From NCBI GenBank assembly GCA_041633555.1, contig JBFKFZ010000011.1:1-64000 (forward strand): a DNA stretch of 64,000 nucleotides, given 5' to 3'. The notes beneath the pieces are model-generated. The model ran no database searches. It saw nothing but the letters and a program-made list of their open reading frames with translations, and was not told the origin of the DNA. The position numbers and the translations under genes were made by a program. Source of the DNA: JAHEAO01 sp041633555. Its GTDB lineage: Bacteria > Pseudomonadota > Alphaproteobacteria > Rhodobacterales > Rhodobacteraceae. Numbering within the stretch: the stretch's first letter is position 1; every line of letters starts with the position of its first letter. Shown here one piece after another: positions 59,577 through 64,000 of this stretch.

Positions 59577-60220
59577 TCCTCGGCAGCCTTCAGTTGCGCC
59601 GAGATATCCTCGATCACCTGGCCCCAGAGTTCGGGCGGCTGCGCACCCGGCACAGCATGCTTGCTTGCCACGACGAAGGTCGGCACACCTGTGACGCCCA
59701 TCTTGCGCGAATGTTCGTCACGCGCGCGAATATCGTCGAGATCGGCATCGCCCTGCAGAAGCTGGCGCATCATAGCGGCGTCAAGCCCGCAGCCGTCGGC
59801 GATGTCGGCCAGAACCTCGATATCCCCGATGTCGCGCCCTTCGACGAAATAGGCCCTGAAGAGCGAGGCGACAACAAAGGTCTGCGCACCCTCGATCCCG
59901 GCCCAGTGGATCAGCCTATGTGCGTTCAGTGTGTTCGGCGTGCGGGTGATGCCTTCCCAGTTGATCGACAGACCGGCAGTCTTTGCGGCCTCGTCGATGC
60001 GTGAATAAACCCTGGCCGCGTTCTCCTTACCGCCGAACTTCGACTCAAGATAGTTGCGCCGGTCCATCCCGCCCTCGGGCATGTCGGGATTGAGCTGGAA
60101 GGGATGCCATTCGATGGTGAAGGGATGTTCCGGGTGCGCCTCGAGCGCGCGGTCGAGATTGGCCTTGCCGATATAGCACCAGGGGCAGATCGGGTCGGAT
60201 ATGATGTCAAGCTTGACCAT
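59573..60220 (-). CDS. DsbA-family oxidoreductase (FrnE-like)
   Basis: A 215-aa protein with the DsbA/thioredoxin fold and a CPWC active site (Cys12, Cys15) close to the N-terminus: VKLDIISDPICPWCYIGKANLD. There is no signal peptide, so it is cytosolic and belongs to the FrnE/2-hydroxychromene-2-carboxylate isomerase-like group. It ends GVPTFVVASKHAVPGAQPPE, with the cis-Pro before the last strand. Its reaction here is unknown. The gene overlaps the exporter start by ATGA. Confidence 0.92.
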   Translation of the reverse strand: MVKLDIISDPICPWCYIGKANLDRALEAHPEHPFTIEWHPFQLNPDMPEGGMDRRNYLESKFGGKENAARVYSRIDEAAKTAGLSINWEGITRTPNTLNAHRLIHWAGIEGAQTFVVASLFRAYFVEGRDIGDIEVLADIADGCGLDAAMMRQLLQGDADLDDIRARDEHSRKMGVTGVPTFVVASKHAVPGAQPPELWGQVIEDISAQLKAAEE

Positions 60221-60304
60221 TGCGGCCTCCGGTATCTTCGCGCGCGGGGATAGGGGGTATTTAGGTTCGCAGGGACGGAATGACCACCCCGCGCCAGCGC
60301 GGAG

Positions 60305-61831
60305 TCAGTGTGCGGATCTGCTTGGGTCGAAGCCGTCGCGCAGCGCCCCGCGCAACAGCTTGTTGTTGGCGCCGCGCGGCAGGTCGGCGCGGTGAAGATA
60401 GAGGCGCGGCTGCTTGTAACGGGCGAGATGCGCCTCGGCATGGGCTTTCAGTTCCGGCCCTGGCAACTCGACGTCGGCAGTGTAGAAAGCGGCGATGACG
60501 GTCACATCCGGTTTGATCTCGACTTCGACGGCGGCGCAATCAGTGATGCCGGGATGCCGCCGCATTGCAGTTTCGACCTCGATCGGTGAAACCCGGTACC
60601 CGCCCGCATTCATCATGTCGTCGGCACGCCCGAGATAGGTAATGGCCCCTTCGGCATCCATCGCACCGGTGTCGCCAGTCAGGAACCAGTCGCCCTGGTA
60701 TCGCGCCTTTGTTTCCACCCCCGCCCCCAGATAGCCCAGCATCAGCCCCGGATCGCTGGCATGGACCGCGATGATCCCCGGCTCACCTCGTGGCACCGGA
60801 CCATCTGCGCCAAGGATCGCGACACGGCGTCCGGGTTGGGGAAAGCCGAGGCTCTGCGCTGGCGCCGGACGGCCCGGCGACGAAGAGATGAAGGTCGAAC
60901 ATTCCGACATTCCGAAGGCCTCATGGATCGCGGTGCCGGTCGCCTCCTCCCAGGCTGCGCGGGTCGTGTCGGGCAGTTTCTCGCCAGCCGACAGGCCATG
61001 CCGGAGCTTGGTCAGAGCGGGCATGGGTGCTTTCAGCATCTGCCGATAGACACCCGGGGCGGCGGCGAAAATCGTAGCGTCATGGCGCTTGAGAAGAAGC
61101 GGCAGCATGTCAGGCGTGACGCCAGGTCCGGGGATCAGCGCGGTCGCCCCGACAGACCAGGGATCCATCAGCCCGGTGCCGAGCGTGTAGGTCCAGTTGA
61201 ACGCACCCGCATGCAGCAGGCGGTCGGTCGCGGCCAGACCGTACCAACCCTGCCACATCATCCGCCGGGCCCAGATTGCGCGGTGGGCGTGGGATACGGC
61301 GCGCGGCTGGCCGGATGTACCGGACGTATAGATGAGATAGGCGGGCCGCTCGGGATCTCCAAGCGAATAGCCAGCAGGCGGCAGGTCGCGAAGGGCCTGC
61401 AACTCGCGCAGCGTCAGGACCGAGCAAGGCTGTGCCTCGGGCAGCGCGACCCCGTTCGCCGCGACCACAAGGGCCGGGGCGATTTCGGCTGCGATCTTTT
61501 CCGTCTCGCCGACCGTCAGTTGGAACGAGGTGGGCACCGGGATCAGCCCAGCCGCGATCGCGGCGAGATAGGTGATCGGGAAATCGACCGTATTGCCAAG
61601 CCGCATCAGGACCCGGTCGCCCTCGCTCAGACCGTGCGACAGAAACCCGGCCGCGGTCCCGCGAATGGCGGCTTCGAGCCGCGCGTAGCTCCAGCGATCC
61701 GCGCCCGAGGGCCGAAGGACGGCCAGCGCGGTCTTGTCGGGCATCTCGGAGGCGCGGGCCAGGACATGCGCGGCCATATTGAACGGTGCGGGGCAGGGCG
61801 GCGGCGGACCTTGATCGTAGACGGAACTCAT
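60305..61831 (-). CDS. AMP-forming acyl-CoA synthetase (benzoate-CoA ligase-like)
   Basis: A 508-aa adenylating enzyme. It has the P-loop-like A3 motif in the form YTSGTSGQPRAVSHAH, with Arg where most members have Lys, then MSECSTF (A5), WFLTGDTGAMDAEG (A7) and the C-terminal GRADDMMNAGGYRVSPIEVE, and the A10 Lys in NNKLLRGAL. It should activate a carboxylic acid (aromatic or short-chain) to its CoA ester. Substrate not deducible. It is monocistronic by spacing (84 bases to the DsbA-family gene). Confidence 0.85.
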   Translation of the reverse strand: MSSVYDQGPPPPCPAPFNMAAHVLARASEMPDKTALAVLRPSGADRWSYARLEAAIRGTAAGFLSHGLSEGDRVLMRLGNTVDFPITYLAAIAAGLIPVPTSFQLTVGETEKIAAEIAPALVVAANGVALPEAQPCSVLTLRELQALRDLPPAGYSLGDPERPAYLIYTSGTSGQPRAVSHAHRAIWARRMMWQGWYGLAATDRLLHAGAFNWTYTLGTGLMDPWSVGATALIPGPGVTPDMLPLLLKRHDATIFAAAPGVYRQMLKAPMPALTKLRHGLSAGEKLPDTTRAAWEEATGTAIHEAFGMSECSTFISSSPGRPAPAQSLGFPQPGRRVAILGADGPVPRGEPGIIAVHASDPGLMLGYLGAGVETKARYQGDWFLTGDTGAMDAEGAITYLGRADDMMNAGGYRVSPIEVETAMRRHPGITDCAAVEVEIKPDVTVIAAFYTADVELPGPELKAHAEAHLARYKQPRLYLHRADLPRGANNKLLRGALRDGFDPSRSAH

Positions 61832-61912
61832 GCGTCAAGCGCTACGGGCCGACTCCGATGATTGCAAGAGCGGCTCGGTGATCATTGCTAGGCGCTTAAT
61901 CTCCGCCGATTG

Positions 61913-62560
61913 CTACGACCGGAACAGCCGCGCCACGACGAGCACCGCCAGTGCCGCGCCGAGCATTTGCATCGCGATGAAGACCGGCATGTGGCTGGGC
62001 AGGATGCCCGAGAACGTGTCGGTGAAGCTGCGCGCGATGGTGACAGCGGGGTTGGCGAAACTCGTCGAGGCGGTGAACCAGTAGGCGCCGGTGATGTAGA
62101 GCGCGACCAGTGCGGGGACCGCATCGGGACGGTGACGGAGACCGCCGAGGATGGTGAAAACGAGGCCAAAGGTCGCGACGACTTCGGCCCACCATTGCGC
62201 GGGTCCGGTGCGCAGGGTAGCGGAGAGCTGGAACAGCGACTGATCGAACATCAGATGCGTGGCCCAGACGCCCAGCACGCCGCCCGCGATTTGGACCGCG
62301 ACGAAGATGGCCGCCTCGGCCGGTGCGATTTCTCGGCGGAGGGCAAAGGCGAGCGTCACGGCCGGATTGAAATGCGCGCCCGAGATCGGGCCGAGGATGG
62401 TGATCAGGACGTAGAGGATGCAGCCCGTAGCGATGGCATTGGCGAGCAGCGCAACCCCGATATTTTCAGGCGACAGGCTTTCGGCCATGATCCCGGACCC
62501 GACGACGCCGATCAGAAGAAAGGCTGTGCCGAGACCCTCGGCCAACAGGCGATCATTCAT
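61913..62560 (-). CDS. aqpS: Aquaglyceroporin of the arsenic operon (AqpS-like)
   Basis: A 215-aa six-helix channel of the MIP family with the two NPA boxes, HFNPAVT and FANPAVT. It follows arsC with an 8-base overlap. In rhizobia an ars operon with aqpS lets arsenite made by ArsC leave the cell through the channel, replacing an ArsB pump. The gene order and overlap support the same use here. The C-terminus is VVARLFRS. The ATG at 62560 gives the normal family length. Confidence 0.9.
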   Translation of the reverse strand: MNDRLLAEGLGTAFLLIGVVGSGIMAESLSPENIGVALLANAIATGCILYVLITILGPISGAHFNPAVTLAFALRREIAPAEAAIFVAVQIAGGVLGVWATHLMFDQSLFQLSATLRTGPAQWWAEVVATFGLVFTILGGLRHRPDAVPALVALYITGAYWFTASTSFANPAVTIARSFTDTFSGILPSHMPVFIAMQMLGAALAVLVVARLFRS

Positions 62561-63032
62561 GCACTTTTCCGATCCGGTCCAGCTCTGCCTTCAGATCGGG
62601 ACCTGCCAGTCTTTCCAGCGGCAGCGCAAGCAGGGCCCTGGCGCGGCGGCCGAGGATTTCGTAGGCCTCATTGAAGGCGGCGGGCTGGTCCTTTTTCGGC
62701 GCGGCGGCGGGGTCTTCGACGCCCCAATGGGCGCGAACCGGCGTACCGGGCCAGATCGGGCAAGTTTCTCCAGCGGCCGAGCCGCAGACGGTGATGACGG
62801 CATCCATTTTCGGCGCATCGGGAAGCCCGAACTCATCCCAGCTTTTCGAGCGGGCAGTGGAGGTCTCGTGGCCGAGGTCCTGGAGCAGGCGCAGCGACTG
62901 GGGATGGACGCGGCCGGTCGGGTTCGACCCGGCAGAGAAGGCGCGGATGCGGCCCGCGCCGTCATGGTTGAGGATCGATTCCAGAAGGATCGAGCGGGCC
63001 GAATTGCCGGTGCAGAGGACGAGAATATTCAT
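62553..63032 (-). CDS. arsC: Arsenate reductase (low-molecular-weight phosphatase type)
   Basis: ArsC reduces arsenate to arsenite. The 159-aa product has the P-loop CTGNSARS (Cys7) of the LMW-PTP fold and a downstream Cys pair in ITVCGSAAGETCPIWPG, as in the thioredoxin-coupled enzymes. Start ATG at 63032 with GTAGGAGG upstream. A Pho-box-like sequence lies about 20-40 bases upstream. No arsR was seen in the window; the regulator may be beyond it. It overlaps aqpS by 8 bases. Confidence 0.93.
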   Translation of the reverse strand: MNILVLCTGNSARSILLESILNHDGAGRIRAFSAGSNPTGRVHPQSLRLLQDLGHETSTARSKSWDEFGLPDAPKMDAVITVCGSAAGETCPIWPGTPVRAHWGVEDPAAAPKKDQPAAFNEAYEILGRRARALLALPLERLAGPDLKAELDRIGKVHE

Positions 63033-63053
63033 GCTCGCCTCCTACGACGAAAT

Positions 63054-63072
63054 CGTAACGGTTTCATGACAG
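63054..63072 (-). promoter_or_regulatory. Pho-box-like sequence upstream of arsC
   Basis: On the minus strand the sequence is CTGTCATGAAACCGTTACG: the first half is an exact CTGTCAT PhoB half-site, and the second half, CCGTTAC, matches CTGTCAC at 5 of 7 positions with the usual 4-base gap. The distance to the start codon is short, which argues for caution. Confidence 0.35.
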
Positions 63073-63106
63073 GAAGGCTTTTCCGAAGTCAGGGGAAGAG
63101 CTGGCG

Positions 63107-63124
63107 TTGTCCGCGCGCGGACAA
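63107..63124. promoter_or_regulatory. 18-bp perfect palindrome upstream of arsC
   Basis: TTGTCCGCG is followed by its exact reverse complement CGCGGACAA. It is about 75 bases from the arsC start, in the gap to the D-amino-acid dehydrogenase gene. It may be an operator. Confidence 0.45.
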
Positions 63125-63143
63125 ATGCCCAACCTCTTGAAAT

Positions 63144-63163
63144 CTCACAGAATGTGCTGTGAG
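63144..63163 (-). terminator. Hairpin between the D-amino-acid dehydrogenase gene and arsC
   Basis: CTCACAG and CTGTGAG pair over 7 bp with a 6-base loop. On the plus strand a T-rich stretch (ACTTTCTTTA) follows, but the flanking genes are on the minus strand, so its use as a terminator is uncertain. A separate CACAAGA/TCTTGTG hairpin lies at 63213-63234, nearer the dehydrogenase stop. Confidence 0.3.
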
Positions 63164-63275
63164 CATTCAGACTTTCTTTACCCCCGCGACAGGGCCGCGC
63201 GGAGGGGGTGGACACAAGACCTGGTGATCTTGTGGCGAGCAGTCTTCCTGCCGCCCCCCTCTGCAACTGCCCGGT

Positions 63276-64000
63276 TCAGGCCGCGATTTCGGTCCTGATC
63301 TTCTCGGCAATGAGCTCTGCAGTTGCCGCCGAAAGCGTCCAGCCCAGATGGCCGTGACCGGTATTATAATAGACGCCCGGACGCTTGCCGCCTTTGACCA
63401 TCGGAACCATGTTCGGCATCATCGGCCGCAGACCCGCCCACGGGATCGCATGTTCGGTGACCACGTCGGGAAAGAACCGCTCGACCCATTTCACCAGCGG
63501 CTTGACGCGGTCGTCGCGGATGTCCCAGTTGTAACCGTTGAACTCGGCCGTTCCGGCCACCCGGAAACGGTCCTTGCCGAGACGGCTGGTCACGACCTTG
63601 GCCTCGTCATCGAGAAGGCTCATCCAAGGCGCGGCCTTCTGGCTGGCTTCGTCATCGAGCTTGACGGTGATCGAGTAGCCCTTGACGGGATAGACATTCA
63701 CCCGGTCGCCCAGCATCCGGCCGAACTTGCGGCTGGCGACACCGGCGCAAACGACAAGGGCATCGAACTGGTCCTCGCCCTTGCCACCCTTGTCGTCCTT
63801 CCAGCTGACGACGGGGCCGCACGCCTTGTGGACGATCTCCGTCACCGTCGCGTTGAAGTAAAAGACGACCCCCTTCTTCTTGCAGGCCTCGGACAGGCCG
63901 CGGCTGTAAAGGTGGATGTCGCCGGTCGCATCCGAGGCGGTGTAGTAGCCGCCATAGAATTCCCCGGTGATCGCGGGTTCCAGCTTCTTGATGTCGGCCG
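63276..64000 (-). CDS. dadA: D-amino acid dehydrogenase (FAD), partial
   Basis: The last 240 residues of a flavoprotein of the DadA type, which oxidises D-amino acids such as D-alanine to 2-oxo acids at the inner membrane. The N-terminal FAD-binding Gly motif is outside the window. Visible landmarks are YTASDATGDIHLYSRGL, FDALVVCAGVASRKF, GYSITVKLDDEA, and the C-terminal FAD-binding WAGLRPMMPNMVPM and YYNTGHGHLGWTLS. The reading frame enters from the right edge of the window with no stop. Related glycine or sarcosine oxidases are less likely. Confidence 0.88.
   Translation of the reverse strand, partial: ADIKKLEPAITGEFYGGYYTASDATGDIHLYSRGLSEACKKKGVVFYFNATVTEIVHKACGPVVSWKDDKGGKGEDQFDALVVCAGVASRKFGRMLGDRVNVYPVKGYSITVKLDDEASQKAAPWMSLLDDEAKVVTSRLGKDRFRVAGTAEFNGYNWDIRDDRVKPLVKWVERFFPDVVTEHAIPWAGLRPMMPNMVPMVKGGKRPGVYYNTGHGHLGWTLSAATAELIAEKIRTEIAA

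Overview
The window is GC-rich DNA from an alphaproteobacterium, almost certainly a member of the Rhodobacterales (Rhodobacteraceae, roseobacter-like). The markers are a circularly permuted two-piece tmRNA with an ANDN...ALAA tag, a free-standing F1-ATPase zeta inhibitor (DUF1476 family), a dmdA-acuI pair for dimethylsulfoniopropionate (DMSP) use, the trgA-trgB-cysK tellurite locus known from Rhodobacter, a Mg-type HemB, and a methionine synthase split into separate polypeptides. The genus cannot be fixed from the sequence alone. No phage, plasmid or CRISPR content was seen. Mobile DNA is limited to a probable IS1595-type transposase remnant near 9.7 kb.

Layout. 0.2-5.1 kb: tRNA-Ile(CAT), an exported protein, purM-purN, ribonuclease D, a lipoprotein and a SufE-like protein. 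5.1-9.4 kb: parts of a split cobalamin-dependent methionine synthase (DUF1638, YbjQ-like protein, small membrane protein, corrinoid protein, homocysteine methyltransferase) around a radical SAM gene that has a textbook alphaproteobacterial LexA box. 9.4-15.3 kb: IS remnant, F1-ATPase zeta, purC-purS-purQ, and a DctB/DctD-like two-component pair whose regulator lacks the sigma-54 contact loop. 15.3-22.3 kb: RNase E, a TusA-like protein, CcdA, and a hydrolase-cytochrome P450 operon. 22.3-29.4 kb: small regulatory or unknown proteins, fumC, sspB, chrB-chrA, a dead PAP2 phosphatase gene and a DUF1194 protein. 29.4-33.5 kb: tmRNA, DUF2182, DUF1326, dmdA, acuI. 33.6-43.5 kb: a PLP enzyme, DNA photolyase, a Cfa-like methyltransferase, trgA-trgB-cysK, a large mechanosensitive channel, AlaX and tRNA-Ser(GGA). 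43.5-48.2 kb: an accessory-looking stretch with two tiny membrane proteins, two secreted proteins with Gly/Asn repeats, and a PepSY-linked two-component system. 48.4-57.4 kb: typA, a SYLF lipoprotein, a zinc-finger protein, hemB, mfd and a P-loop kinase. 57.7-64 kb: an exported protein, a Bcr/CflA-type exporter, a DsbA-family protein, an acyl-CoA ligase, aqpS-arsC for arsenic, and a D-amino-acid dehydrogenase cut by the window edge.

Functional themes. Sulfur and one-carbon chemistry recurs: split MetH, DmdA/AcuI, CysK, TusA, SufE, CcdA and the rhodanese part of ChrB. Metal and oxyanion resistance (chromate, tellurite, arsenate) and DNA repair (photolyase, LexA-controlled radical SAM protein, Mfd) form two other groups. 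The least understood parts are the two Gly/Asn-repeat proteins beside a PepSY two-component system, the DUF2182-DUF1326 pair in front of dmdA, and the DUF1638/YbjQ/membrane-protein accessory genes beside the corrinoid protein.
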